The notes: generated by a model from the sequence alone, not told the origin. A stretch of DNA of 64,000 bases from Agrocybe praecox (GCA_964017145.1 OZ024845.1:3100001-3164000); one strand, 5' to 3'. Numbered from the stretch's first letter, positions 23,506 to 37,200 are shown. Translations and numbers: made by a program.

Positions 23506-25900
23506 CTACTTCCTTCTTACAAAACGTACGGGTACGTCTTGCACTCCCAGTGTCATTACAACCTTTGCATCCAAGACTCTCTTCCTCCACTCCATTTTGC
23601 TCTCTCCTTCTCTCATTATGGGCTTGATGGTAAAATCTCGGAGGAGCATCGCAAGATAGCAGACAGCTTCGGTTGTAGCAAATTTTCGACCAATGCATGC
23701 GCGGGGGCCTATAGTATGTAATAGTCAACTTAATGCATCAAAAGCACATTATAATCTAACCTATGCTGAACGCGGTGAACGTCTCTGAGTCGTTACCTAC
23801 CCCGTACCATCTCGAAGGTCGGTACTCCTCTGGCTTATCATAGTATCGTGGGTTGTATTCTGAGATACGTTAATCGATGATAAACTGTCTTTCCTCATTT
23901 TGAATACAAACTTACGAACTCCAATCATATCAACTACAACCTACATATAGCGGGATAAATTTAAAGTTATCACTATGAGCATGTTAAATAAAAGTGTAGA
24001 ATGACGCCACACACCTGTGTCCCCTTTGGGATGGGGAGCGTAGTCTTCCCTTCTTGACCAACGGGGTTAGGAAGATCCAAAGTAGTGTCTTCGTAGGCTT
24101 CGCGAATCATTAAGAATCCAGAAGCTAACATTGAAAAAAGTATTTATATCAATGACGAAGAAGCTTGGATCGGCGAATATCCAACGACGGAATAGTAAAC
24201 TTACGGAACAGCCTCGATGCTTCATAGAACGCTGCAAGAACCTTCTCCAGTTTTGGATAATGTGCTAGCTCCTGTCGACAGAAATAGCTCGATTTTTATT
24301 TTATTTTATGTTTGAGATAATAAATAGCTTACGGGATCGTTCTCCAGCCCGCAAACAGAAACGATTTGCTCGTAGATTTCTTCCTGTACATCTTCGTATA
24401 TAGAGAGATAACCGAGGGCTACCGCAAGCGTGTGCGCAGTTGTTTCTGACAAAAAGCCATCACAATGAGTTGATACTTTTCCTTGAATAGAGTGGAGAAC
24501 ATACCATGGCCAGCGAAAAGCATTATGAATACGTTGCCAATCTAGCAGTAGGGTAAACGAAGTGAACACGTGAGTTTGAAGATACGTTGGTTAGAAGTCG
24601 AGCTCACAAGTTCATCATCGCTGAGTTTTAATTTGCCTTCATCTTCATTTGCCTTGACAAGCATAGTAAAAATGTCGTTTCCACCACCTTCATCCAGAGT
24701 CCCTGCCACTGACTGAGCATGTATATTGGCCCTCTTTGACGCAATTTGTGCTAGCATGAACCTCCGGAACTGGGTATGCGCTGCTCGCATGTTGTTCATT
24801 CTGTGGTTCCACGGTATCAGAGTTGCGTTAAACACATAAGAACAAAATCGCTTACACTTTGAGGGGCAAACTATGCGTCCATTTAGGCAAAAAGAGGGCA
24901 ATTACATTGGTGTCACCGATGATGCGAAGAGCTTCTTGCATCGACATTGATCCATCCTCGGACGTAGGCGGTGTCGCCCAGTCAAAGGGGAATCCGAAGC
25001 CGCACTTTCCAATGATCAAAAATGCGAGCTGAGGTTTACGTATGTTAATTTAGACAGAATACATTCTTCATAATAATACGTACTTTGAATGTTATTTTCT
25101 GTGCTATGGGCACATCAAACTCGCGCTTCTTAGTCCATCCCTCTGATTCAATCATCTCGTGGTACGTCTTTAGAGTTTCTGTCCACACCAGGTCATATCT
25201 GGCATACGAACGATGATTAGATCAACTCGTGCGAGTTCAAAATATTGCTTACAAGTCGTTATTAAATGCAGGGCCAAGTAGACGTCTATGTGTACGCCAT
25301 GTCTCCCCATCTGCTGCAACAAGGTTCATGCCAAAGAACCTAAGTTCAAATCAAGCATTAGCAAAGAGAGATAAAAATAGGGTCTCACAATATCGCTCTG
25401 CTAAATTGAACAGGCTTTACAAAGCTCGTTGTAACACTTCCTCCTACGACCTGTCGCGCGACGGCGAGATTGGATGTGTACAATGCTGTGGGGCCTGATA
25501 GGAAGGGCACCATAGATATCGTTTCACTCCCGAACCACTTGTATACTGATACACATTAGTCTGTGCTCAGACATGAAATATATATGTTACACACAGTGAA
25601 ATCGCCATGCCCATGTAAACATGATTCCTGGATTCCACCACATGTTCGGGATGAGGAGACCCGGTAGCGTCATTGGAGAAAACGCTGGTCGTAAGCCTGG
25701 AAGATAACCGACAGTCTGATGCAGCAGAGTTAACTCTATTCTCTCTTTCTGATGATATTTTCATAAATCACCTGTAGATTCTTCCGATAAGCCATGACCT
25801 TGGACACAATAAACGCCAAGGAAAGAGTGAGGCACGCTTTGACAAATAGCGTCATCTCTCCCATCCTTCCAACGCCTTGGCTGTTGAGAATTGAGAACAT
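23506..25900 (-). CDS. cytochrome P450, right-arm paralogue
   Basis: This is the mirror counterpart of the left-arm P450 with the same exon layout, about 14 exons and about 540 residues. It starts MFSILNSQGVGRMG and ends VRFVRRK before TAG. Conserved parts are all present: the N-terminal anchor, AGHETT (glutamate completed across an intron), EASRLF, and the haem loop FSIGPRACIGRK. Splice sites read as intact throughout (for example the GTTCC|GTAAGT donor). Substitutions are scattered over exons and introns, with several intron indels. It is therefore a diverged paralogue and unlike the reductase next to it, which appears identical between arms. Both copies look functional. Confidence 0.9.
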
Positions 25901-26514
25901 GGTACGTGTCCAGGTACTGGTCGTGGTCGTGAAGAAAAGAATGCCGATCGAGTGGGAGACTACTCGACGACGTATTATCTCACGTCTTTTTATTCATGGG
26001 TTTATAATTCCGTGACAACGATTCGCTATGATATAAACAGTTTTCATAATTAGAATTGCACGACATAAGTATCAGGATAAGTTGCTCCCACTATTCCGGT
26101 GTTCGATTCTGGAAGCTTTGGCATTTCAAGTATCTCGTCCCAAATTCAATGGGAGCCCGATTTTTGGCTTCGCTATTTCGTACACATCTGAGTTGCACCT
26201 GGGCACTTCCCAAGGGAATCGGCGAAATCGGTCAATGTCGAGTCCAACATAATTCCCACACTGTGATGTTTGAAGTTATTTATAAATTTGACATTTTGAA
26301 TTGTGACTCGAGGTACACATGTCACAATGCAGCTTTTCTATTCTTGGGTTTGCCCTCCCTCGCCTGAGTCAATGAATCCAAACTTTACGTAGACAACATC
26401 TGTTCATTGGAAGAAAATGAAAGACTTCTAACTGTAAAGGTTAATACGCAGGCCGCATAGGAACTGATAATGTAGCCGTATTAGGAAGATACTTGGCGAT
26501 ACATCTGCTATGGT
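25901..26514. other. intergenic region between right-arm P450 and reductase
   Basis: It separates two minus-strand genes: the reductase stop at 26515 and the P450 start at 25900. It is about twice as long as the left-arm spacer (319 bases), owing to extra sequence such as that next to 26469. I see no gene in it. Confidence 0.55.
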
Positions 26515-29500
26515 TTACGACCTAATATACCCCACCTGCCTCCAGAACTGTATCCATGACCTGATGTCCCTCTCTCCTAAAGACAGGATACCGTCTGACA
26601 TTGTCTTCGACAAACGTACAGCCTCCTCACAAGCAAGCGGTGAGAAGCCAAAAGCACTTCCGTCAGTCTCTTGTGTGGAAGAAATCGACCGATAGAACGG
26701 TAGGAGTCGCAGTGCAGGGATTTTGCGAAGAATCTCTACGCCGTTGTCTGACTCTCCGTAGTCGGAAGCTTGATCCGATGTAGCCGCCTTCTCTAGTCTG
26801 CTCAGCCATTCTGCATAGGATACTAGAGGAACAGAAAGCTCTTGCGCAGCGACGGATGCAAGGGATGCCCATGAGCTTGGTTTGGGGTGGACGAGGTGAA
26901 CGAGAGAGCTTGATCCCAAGGCCCCCGTTCCGGATACCAGTCTGTAGTCAATCATCACTTTTGCCGCAATATGTACTGGAAACCAATCGACGCTCTATTA
27001 AATGAAACATTAGACATTAGATTTTGAGTGCCAGAGATAATACGCACTCTCTCATCTGTGGGCAGACATCCAAGTGTCTGGGCGCTTTGTACCAGAGATG
27101 GCAGCCACTCAGCTACGTTCCAGGACCCATTTGAGCCTCCGCAGAGTTGACCAACTCGAACTACGACGGTGTTCATTGTGCTATTTCTCGATGCGTGGCG
27201 CATTATTTCTTCTGATACCCATTTACCCTCGGTGTAGCCGTTTCCGACAGCTTGTTCCGCCTCGATAGGCTTTTCGGGGATAGATGAATTTCGCTCGCAG
27301 TGAACACCTATCATAAGTGGGGGTGTAAGTAATCGAGATGTTAAGTTTATGTTGTGACGGACCTTGTAACATTCCGATGGTACTTGCGAAAACGAGGGTA
27401 GGAGGGGATGGGTGAGACGAAGTCAATGATAACTCGATGAGATTGCGCAGGCCTCTAATACTAGGCTCAAAGGATGCCAAAGAAAGATTGAAGTCGACAG
27501 GCCAGGCTTGAGAGATTTATCAGAAAATAGTAGCTGATATAAAGATATATTATCTCATACCATTGTGAATAATATGCGTAACAGATGATCGGACCTGTTC
27601 CATACCCGTATTTAGTAATAATCTACAAAAATGGAATTCAATTCTTCTCACCTGCTCATACTCGTCATCCGATAGCCCGAGGTGCGGAGAGGATGTATCA
27701 GCCGCGAGAAGAACGAGTTTTTCAGAAGCCAACAATTTGTCTGCTTCCACTCCCCTTTGTACCAGCGCTTTTCTCTGTCGCTCCCGCAGGCTCGTCGCGT
27801 CTTTTCCTCTGTTGACGGCGTACACTCTCGAAATATCAGGGTTGGCAATCAGCTCTGCGAGGAGGTAGCATCCCAAGCCACCTGTTGTTCCTGTTACAAG
27901 GACGACATCCCCAGATGTGGGTTGATTGTTTGTAACTGCCTCAACAGATCGTGAGTGGATACGATACTCTGTTACGGTGTACTTCTCGACCATGGCGCGC
28001 ATTGCGGCTGCCCGGCCCGCCACATCGATCCCAGAGACCCTTACAGATCCAGCTGCCACTTTTGTGAGGAAAGAAGCAAGGGAAGCAAGGGTGGGGTAGT
28101 CGTAAATTACGTTACCGCTAATCAGCTGTGTATCTACGCTCGTCGAAGCGCGCAATGCTTTGACGATAGTGTTTCGGATCCAAGTTGCCTGAAGACTAAA
28201 AACGGCGTATGCGATTAGAAAGGGTTCTACAGCGGAATCACATAATAGCGAACCTATCACATCCATGTTGAAATATATCATCTGTATCTTGCACGCTCTG
28301 CGGTAAGACCTTGGATGCTACCATGCGAACAAAATCGAGGACTGCCTCCTCGTCGTTCCATGCCTTTGGTGGAGGCACGCTCGTCTGGCTGCTTTCATCC
28401 GCGGCAGAGTATAGTGCTTTGATTTCTTCGTCGTAGGTCTTAATGATAAGTTGACGGCGTGGAGTAGCTTTAGCTGTGTATTGGAAGGGCTTCGAAGCTT
28501 TAGCTACAGTGATCATCTATGTTATGCTCAGTACCAGTAGAAGAACACCAGATAAATAAATACCTCTCTGAACAGTCGTGAATGCTGCGGGGCAAACTCG
28601 TTCATACGTTGAACAGTGGGCCTGGTGCAGTGTTAGGACTGCGATTCAAGGTAAAAAACGGGAAGGGGACCAACCATATTTTGTCTCGGAACTCCTCTAG
28701 TTGACTTTTATCCTCGGGGTCAATTTCAAACCCTGGTCGAAGATCAACAATCACTCCGGCATGGAGTTGTCCACGACCAAAAATGATAGATGATTTGACG
28801 TGTGGATCTTGGTTGATGATATGTTCTGTACTCGGTTTACTGTCAGAATCATACCCATACCGTAGGCAAATGTCAAAAGGAAAATGCCAAACTCACCAAG
28901 AGGGCCTGGATTTGTCTACAATCGTGAACTTAGTTAGAAGTACTGTGTGATACAGAAGACAGAATATACTCGAACCTTCTCTCCAGTGCTGTGCATGATT
29001 TGATCGTCGGTACGTCCATATATGGTCCAGCACCCAGGCTTCTCGGGGTGTGCAATGAAAAGGTCCGAGGTCGCATACGCATCCACGCCCTTGATTTGAG
29101 TGTTGATGACCGATGGTCGACATACGGTATTGGTCTGATGAGAACTCGGTTAATCCAGGCATCCTCTCCAAATTAGTATATAGTAACGCACCACAACTAC
29201 ACATTCGTAAAGCCCATCGCCATGAGGTACCATCTCAATGTTGAGTACCTTGGGGAAACAATACAAATCCCATTCTGTATTATCAGATTTTGCTTTCGGA
29301 GACATCAATCAGCTCAAGCTTTTATTGTCCAGAGTATGATTATCGCACCTGGTAAGATCGAGGTTAAAGCTCCTGTTTCCGTCAGGCCATAAAGGTTAAT
29401 TATCTGAACTCCTTGAGATGCCAAGTAGTCTCCCGCAGACTTTGCCAGGGGACCACCTCCGTAGAGCTATATCATTAAAATTAGCAGGGGGATGAGTGAG

Positions 29501-30720
29501 TTTGGCAGTACGTACCACTCCACTGGTTGTTGACAACCATTTGACATATTCTGGTGTGCGAGACCATTCCTATAGACATTGGATTACTATGTTTTCAATA
29601 TATCGAAATAGGATAAAGTGGTACATACCTCAATTATAGAAGGGACGGAAAGAACAAGCTCTGAATGACAGGCCATCGCACCCTCCAAAGCGTTCTGAGC
29701 AGTTGGGATTATAGGAGGAGACTTTGGCTCGTAGGTGTTGATAACAACACCGGTCGAGGCCTGATCAGTGAATATTAGGATATTTTACTTGGGCACAGAT
29801 GAACAAAATAACGCACTGTCCAGAAAAGTTGAAAATTTCCCATGGTGTGATACATAGGCACAGCATTCGAACAGATATTGACGCCAGTCAAGTCGCGTTC
29901 CCCGAAGTAGGGATAAATAGAAAACTGGAGTAAATGATGATGAGTCCATGCGATTGGCTTCGGGAAGCTCGTTGATCCTAAGGGAATGGTTGAGATCAGC
30001 TAGAAAGTATATCACTCGATCTTGCTTAAACCTACCTGAAGAATGCAAATACATAGCGATATCTTCAAGGCTTTTCTTCTCAAATGTAAGATCGCCATCG
30101 TCGTCGCCTCGAGATGGCACGTAGAGATCCTCAAAGATGGGGATGGGAGAGAATTTAGGCACAGAATGATCTGGGTTCTCGCTCAATAGCTTGAGCGCCT
30201 TGTCCTTGAGATCGATTATAGCCTGCTCGCGGCCAATAAATAAGTGCTTGACGCCGACTTTATTGATCAGGTGTGCAACGGCAGCGGGAGAATTTCGAAC
30301 GGAGATCGGGAAGACGGTGTATCCTGCTCTCATTATTGCCATTTCTAAAGTAGAATACGATATTGTTTCTGTGGATTCAAGGGTTAGAATGCCAGGTCTC
30401 AGCCCTACATATCCATTTGATTGGTACACACCGGAAGCAGCTAGTATGCCCACCACAGGGGTACTTGCCATCCCTGCATGCCGGCCCAGCGTACGACGAA
30501 CAAGCCTGGAACCAGTCAGAATAGCTCTACCTGCATGAGCCCAAGTGATTGTTTGGAGTTCACCATTCTGTCGAGCGTACACGAAAAGTGGGTGTTCGGG
30601 AGAATGTTGGACGTGCCAGTCAAATATCTCTGGAAGCGTCAAAGATCCATCCAAAGGAGGCGCTGAGAATGTCGCTGAGGAAAGGGCTTGTGTAAGAGGA
30701 ACAGTGGGGAGTTGGAACAT
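26515..30720 (-). CDS. adenylate-forming reductase (A-T-R, NRPS-like), right-arm copy
   Basis: This is the mirror image of 2212-6417. Each exon boundary maps by subtracting the left coordinate from 32932, and every translated frame matches. It encodes the same 1,099-residue protein with the same SSGSTSFPKP, NLYGLTETG, GCDSLQA, GTTGGLG and YTEGK motifs. The apparent identity extends about 640 bases upstream of the start and about 46 bases downstream of the stop, including introns. Two functional identical copies would double the dose of the enzyme. The alternative is that an assembler placed one sequence twice. Confidence 0.92.
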
Positions 30721-32809
30721 TGCTATTTGAAGATGAGGCTTGGTGTTTAGGATGTAGTTGAGGATGTTCAAGTAGTTGAGGATTCTGTTGTTATGATTCC
30801 CTCCAAGCTCCTCGTACGTTCATTTTATATGAGGTCTCCTACGCATACCTTTCATCAGCACGTTCTCGTATGTCTTTGTCCGACCGGACTACCCTTCCTA
30901 ATTTCGCGCATACTATCGCTTCAAATAAAGGCCTGGTACTGTTCTGAATCATATCTTCTTATTTTTAGATGCAACGTACCGGTTAAATACAGACAAGAAG
31001 AACACTGATGCCGGTTCGTATTCTGATTGTTGGCCGAGGCCGTCGCTCAAGAACTGTCGGCTTCCGAAACCTATCCGAAACGTGTGGATGTTCTTCATCT
31101 AAATTCGTTTAGTGGGTATTGAAAGTGGATAGAACGCAACCGAAAATCACTTCACTATACAGCACCACGACAAGTAACGTCGACATCGGACGGCCGTACG
31201 CGTAGAGACTAAGTCAACATAAGCTGGATATCATAGCAGAGTTGAATCGAGTCATTTCCCTGAAACTAGAATTGGCACCTTCGCCCCTAGATATCTATTT
31301 CCAGTGCTATCAGCTCCTAGTTTCTTGTGCTCGTAAAATTGACATACCTCTGAATCGTGACAACGGTATGAAAATTTGCAGATGTTTCATCATTGAAGAA
31401 GAACTAATGCACCGCGTTTTGGATGCCAGAAGTGCTTGACTTAGCACTTGGAAGGACGATTGAAAAGGCAAGAAGCTTCAAGTCACAAACCGGAAGCCAT
31501 TCGCATCTGGCCGAATCAAACCGTGGTCATGTGATGCCGATCAAGATCTGGGTAACGCGTCGCGTACTCCTGATAATGTTCAACTTATAGTCTTGGGGCG
31601 GCGTATGCCTCTCCTTGTGTGACTGAAATCGTGTATTTCTTGATATTAGAAAAGTGTTTGGACTAGAAGGAATTCTAAACTGACTCTTAGTGGCCGCTCG
31701 TTGTGACGTGTCGACAGAAGGTTGGGATTGACAGTGCTATGCCCTGTAAGAAAGTTGGTCGAAAGGTGAGGATCCAAAGCGACGGCTGAAGAACCCACGC
31801 TAGCAGTGCAGCACATACATATCTCAGGTTGTTAGAAATAGCACTAAAAAAAACTTACGCCCGCACACCCCTGCCTTAACCCTAGCTCCATCCCAATTTG
31901 GGACCACATTTTGATCTCGTTGATTATCGGTGCAAATAATTCTTATTCTTAGCCCGAAACAACTGAGATAAAATTGAAGAACTGAGTCAACCAGAGCATG
32001 TAGTATATATATAAGGCACTGTCTTCAAGGAGAACTCCATAACCCAATTCCCAACCAACAGCTGAGGCACAGGCGCGTCCTATATTTAGACCGTCTAAAT
32101 ATAGGACGGGCCACACCCTACTATACTCTATGAGCGTGCAGATTTCCAACGCCAAAAGTCATTTTCTGTTTGATTTTCCAGAGAGCTTAGAGCTTAATTG
32201 AGCGGTTGGTATTTTGCAGCCAAAACCTACCCTTATGATATTTGTGAGTGACGGTGTTATAGTCTTCCTTGAATGTGGTTTGTACGTACGGTTCTGTCAG
32301 AAAACCGGTTAAGGTCGCTTCCGAACATCCTCAGTTGGTTATGAGACTCAACATGAGCAGACTGATGTTAAGCAGGTCTTTGCGGGTAAAGGAAAGAAAC
32401 ATGCGGTACGCGACGATTCTAATCTAATGGGCCGTCGCACGATCCCGTGATATGCGGCAACAGCCGAACGCTGCAAGAGCGTAAACCCCAAATTCTGACA
32501 GGTTCCTCGTTTTGCAATTGGATGACATCATCAATTAAGTTCCCAACGTCACCGTCTTTGTCCTTGTGGTAGGACCAACGTATCCGACTGATGAGTTACT
32601 TTTAATACCGTCGGCAATCTGCATATTAAACTTACAGCTATACTCTAAGTATTCCTGTACATCTAATGCACTCACCGTCTTTATAGGCATCTGTTCTCCG
32701 GTGCTCACATTTCGTTCAACATCTAACTCTCTGCGAATAAGTCACCCACCACTGCAACTGCTAGCTTCATAGATATCATTGGCATTTGCCTCCAGTACAG
32801 CATATCTGA
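30721..32809. other. gene-free flank, outer part of right repeat arm
   Basis: I see no coding sequence. The part up to about 31357 appears identical to the upstream region of the left reductase. The part 31855-32258 is similar to left 183-550. It includes a small palindromic stretch near 32078-32105 (CGCGTCCTATATTTAGACCG and its mirror). Confidence 0.5.
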
Positions 32810-34210
32810 CATGAGCACGCCAACTTGTAGAGTGAGATTTGGTCCGCGGAACGATTCTATTTTCCAAATCAGTGTCAAAGACGAGAAATCAACAGATGTA
32901 CTTGAAATGTCCGAATCAATCCAAGAAGACGTAAAGCAGGAACACGCCGAAAAGTTTCCACGTCCATTTTCCCATTACATAACCATATCGCGGTTTGCTG
33001 CGTACTCGAGTTTCTGAGGCCATTCAGAGAACGAAACATGGAGGACATTCAGTTCCTGTCCAGTGGCTCCTGAAAGAACCTTGCACAGCGTTGGTTTGGG
33101 ATGAACAAGTTCTGCGATAGTACTGGAAGGAGACGTCCGAAACTCTATGATCGCATTTGCAGCCATGTCCAATGAGATGAACTCGATATTCAGGTGGGAA
33201 GATTAAATCTCACGTGTTATAAAGTAAGGTGACCGATACCTCCACGATCGTCAGTAGGTAGACGTCCAAGAACTCGGGCACTTTGGACGAGACAAGGGAA
33301 CCTTTCCGAGGTATTCCCCCCCCCTTTAAACCTCCAGACAGCTGGACTATGCGGACTATAACTGACTTCAATAGCATAAGGTTACACGAATGCGGATGGG
33401 TTTCTTCTGCTGCCCATTTCGATTCCCCAGAGATAGTTCGGCAGAGACGGGACCCTCAGGTCTCAAGGACGCGGAAGGCCATGATTCAACGTCTGGGAAA
33501 GAATCAAAACATGAGCGAAAAGCGAAGTAATTGTATGATTCCCTACTCATGATGTACTCTGAACGACACCAATTGAGCTTGTATAGACTATTGCAGGTGA
33601 TGACGAGTTTTTTGGAGGTCAGCGCCAATTCAACAATATTGTGCAAATCCTTTATGCTGGCCCGGGTTCGAACGAAGCCAGGGCCATATTGAAATCAACA
33701 GGCCAGGCTGCATGAGTATGAGTATAGCACCATCAAAAGCATGGCATATTCTCGTACCGTCATGGATTATCCGAGTAGCGGAAGAGCGCACCTGACATTA
33801 AATAATTTGTATAGGCGTTGGAAAGGAATAAATGTCATTGAAGAAATACCGACCGCATTCATATCGTCCGCGAGCCCGAAGTTTGGTAGTCCAGTATCAG
33901 CTTCGAGAAGTACAAGTTTCTTCGAAGTTAAACTATCAATAGCATCTATGTATGCCCCTTTGAATCCAAGCCTTTTGCTGCCTTTCGTATAACGTCGAAA
34001 AAACACCGGGCGTATTCTTGTTGACCGCGCACATATGTCGCGAATTGCAATCAAATGAAATGAAACATCATTCTGGGGATAGGCATTCCTCCCAGAGGCA
34101 AGGTTTTCGAGGTAAGACGACAAGGTTAAAATTTGGGCGCGCCAACCGTCGACGCTGCGGAATCCGGATCGGACATCAAGATGTCATTATCCGATTTGAC
34201 TAATCTTGCC
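32810..34210 (-). pseudogene. decayed adenylate-forming reductase (reductase domain relic)
   Basis: Minus-strand pieces in the right order match the reductase domain of the intact genes. KKLVLLEADTGLPNFGLADD lies at about 33870-33925. WPVDFNMALASFEP at about 33650-33700 follows a preserved splice acceptor. VRIVQLSGGLK is at about 33330-33370. MDMAANAIIEFR with LVHPKPT is at 33100-33172, and RVPALRLLGLIRTF is near 32900. The frames are broken by stops and shifts, and the Tyr/Lys region is damaged. Further upstream, near 35390-35450, DDLIVLTNSDKNVPG resembles the late adenylation motif, so the relic may once have reached that far. It cannot encode an enzyme. Confidence 0.8.
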
Positions 34211-37200
34211 GGGGTCCGGATCATTCTCGTTGCCAGCTACATACCATCGCCACCGGCGAGAATGGCTATTTTTCAAAATAGTGCTTCAGAAATATGTACC
34301 ACATTTTGAATACTTGTTTCCTGGACAAATAGCCTTCGGGCTTACCGATAATGAGAACCCTAAGACCTCGGACATACTATATATGGCAAGCCCGATACAA
34401 TTTTGCGAGAAATAGGTATTGAAAATCGGACGACAAATACCTTATCTCGCCAGCGGTGTATTAATTTATGTCTTGTCTACATCTTCTTTGCTACCTGTAT
34501 GTGGCCGATACAGAAAAAAATGCTCCGGGTCGAAGATCGCATTGGTGTACACGTGTCAGCGCTTCAACGTCAACCTTCAGGTACATGTGACCATCATGAT
34601 GGGAAACGGGATATGTTACAAATTATACCTAATTTTGGGAGGCCTACAGACGAAACGTGAACGGAAATAAGGGTAGCAATATAGATGTCGGCCTTGTAGG
34701 CCTGATTGCATAGTATTGTTTCCGCTCCTTATCATTATCACAGCCACCAGCCTTTCTATATTTAAGAATGATTGCCCGCACATGTAGCTTTCTTTCCAGC
34801 GCTGGTACGCCAATGATTGATACTATTTCTTCTGTCCCTTTAAAGGCTTCTGCCGCAACGATATCTTTAGCCTCCGTTAATCATCAAGTTAATTTAAATG
34901 CAGGTGAGTAATTGATTGTCGTATGATCTGCATGATTGTAGCTTTGGGTAACAATGACGCCAGTTGCATCACTCATATGGATCGTTTACGACATTATTAT
35001 ATGTCTTGGTGACGAGGTAAATCAAAATATACTTGCCCGAAGATCACCTTATTTATTTTTTCTAATTATGTGTACTATCTTCCCGTAGATCCAGCATGTA
35101 TGGATGTAGGACATGCCACCACTCTACCAATGACTTACCTGGTGCCATCTGACGTTTACTGGTCCAGGGCTCCATGGACCCTGCCAAAGTGCCTCTACCT
35201 CTCGATGAGGTATTTTGCGCCACTTTGGCTTCTGTGAGAGCCTTTTTATTCCGACGTCCTTCAGGTACTGATGTAGACGCATTGCAGATATCAATGTGTT
35301 ATACATCGTTAGTGCTTTACATTCAAGTCCTGGAAGGCTTTAATTAGTTCTCACTTGAGTCCAGTACTGCCAGGGACATTTTTGTCTGAATTAGTGAGCA
35401 CAATCAGATCATCAATTACCATATATATTCTTACCAAAGGTGGTGGTGCAGACCTGAGTAACGAGAAAACATCATACCTGGTCAAGCCAATATCATGTTT
35501 ATATAACATTAATTTTCCAAATGATAGATGCCAAACATTTCCGGCCGTACAAGCTTTGTAAGAACATCACGCCTGGTCATGTTTATCGCTCGTAGTAGAC
35601 TTATATTAGCACAATTCTAGTGGACCGGTATTTCTCTGGCTTCTCCTAGACGCCGTGATTCTTCTTCGACTTCGCGCTCTGTACCAGAACAGCATCCGAG
35701 GTGAGTAGAATGTTAACGGGGGGGATCAATAGGAGCACCTCATACGGAAGCATTATCCCAGTCGTGTCTTTTGTGGCTGTTGCTTGGTTTTGTAAGTTAG
35801 AGGTTTCTATTTCTGCCGAGTGATTCTAAAGATCTAACGCGTGGGCCTCCAGGTTGTGCAGCAGTACGTTTTCCGAAGCTCTGCGCAATATATTACCAGT
35901 GCGATCTGAGATCCGTAGGTCATTATTCCCGTGACAATATATATCGTTCGCCTCGCCGAACCACTGCCAGCCCCTGAGCCTTTGGCCCAAATTGCGGGCT
36001 GCATCGTAATAGACATGGACTTCAGTGCAATGCGATTTGCCAAAGCCATTATGTGGGTTTGCCTTATTATCATCCTTACTACAGATAATTAATACTACTG
36101 CATCTCATCTAATAGTATTGCTTTCATCATCTTGAATGTCGTTTACCTATCCTTGAAGGTTTATAAACTCGTGCATAGTGTCAGGAGGCTCAAGGAATTT
36201 GCGTTTCAGCCGCTTCTGAACATCTTTGTAGCTGAGGGGGTCTTCTATTTCTTCGGGTGTCTTAGTACGTTCGACCCTTCCCGTCTATACTGGTTTAGGC
36301 GCTCATTCTACTGGCATCAGTTGCCAGTGCAGTCACCATGGTGTTTGCGTCTGGAAATGCAGAGTTATTTGCATATACTGATTTATCGCAGTTGTAAGCT
36401 CCTCCTTTATTTTTTTTTCCGTTTTTAGTGCCATTCATATGCATATACCTCCCCGCGTTTACTCGTAGCTGGCTGGCTGCTTTTTATAGCTATTCTGTGA
36501 GTAATCGCGGGGCTTTTCACTATCGTTTTTCTTCTAAACTTCGCATCACGCTGAAGGGATGTCATTTGATCCTTCATTTGCTTAGTATGAGCAAAGAGCC
36601 AAAAAGAAAATCGACTGGGTTCATGGACGTCAGCGACCTGCACTTTCGTTATAGTCACTCTGAATCCCGGGTCAGCACCCCTCAAATTTCCTTCGACAAC
36701 GAGGGCTCCGAAACTGCGCCACAATGGGTTGAATTTCCCAAGGCCGGGCCATCTCAACGTAGCGAAAACATGGTGTAGACATGGGGATCCGACGGGCGAC
36801 TTTTGGGCGACTTCTGGTTTCATTTTCAGTCTTCGAAACCAGTGCAAGTCGGAAGTGGAACGGTGACGGAATGCCGACGACGGTCACGTGAATAAATTTT
36901 TATACGCGTTTCAACGCGTCGGTTAGCCTAGGACTCCTAGTAGGATGCAACGTTCCACCAGTTTTAACACAAGTATCATCTGGATATTTGTCTATATTCT
37001 AACCATTATCATGAACACATGAGCTGCTTGGAGTACAGCGCATATATATGTAGCAGAGACTGATATTCGGGTAATTGTATTAAACTGCTAGGAAGCAATG
37101 AGCGTGTCGGTGTTAGATTTTGGTAGGCATAAGAATTAAACTGTCGTAATTAATATAGTCAAAAGAGTGAAGTCGTTGAGAAGGATAGTCTAAAAATAGG

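Larger units (their letters stand above)
23425..32258. repeat. right arm of large imperfect inverted repeat
   Basis: This arm is the reverse-complement partner of 183-9190. The core 26469-31357 matches the left core without gaps. At 26469 the arms part abruptly, and the right arm has roughly 50 extra bases not present on the left. At about 31358-31550 the arms are diverged but still alignable. The outer block 31855-32258 again resembles the left arm (183-550). The region 31560-31850 does not align. Confidence 0.9.

Noticed and set aside
35390..35450. Copia-type reverse transcriptase remnant (DDLIVLT)
   Set aside because: The following residues (NSDKNVPG) fit the late adenylation motif DDQ...GEKTNPG better. 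It is more likely part of the reductase relic.
36425..36847. 140-codon minus-strand frame and an overlapping plus-strand frame
   Set aside because: They overlap each other antisense, and neither has a recognisable motif or a supported start.
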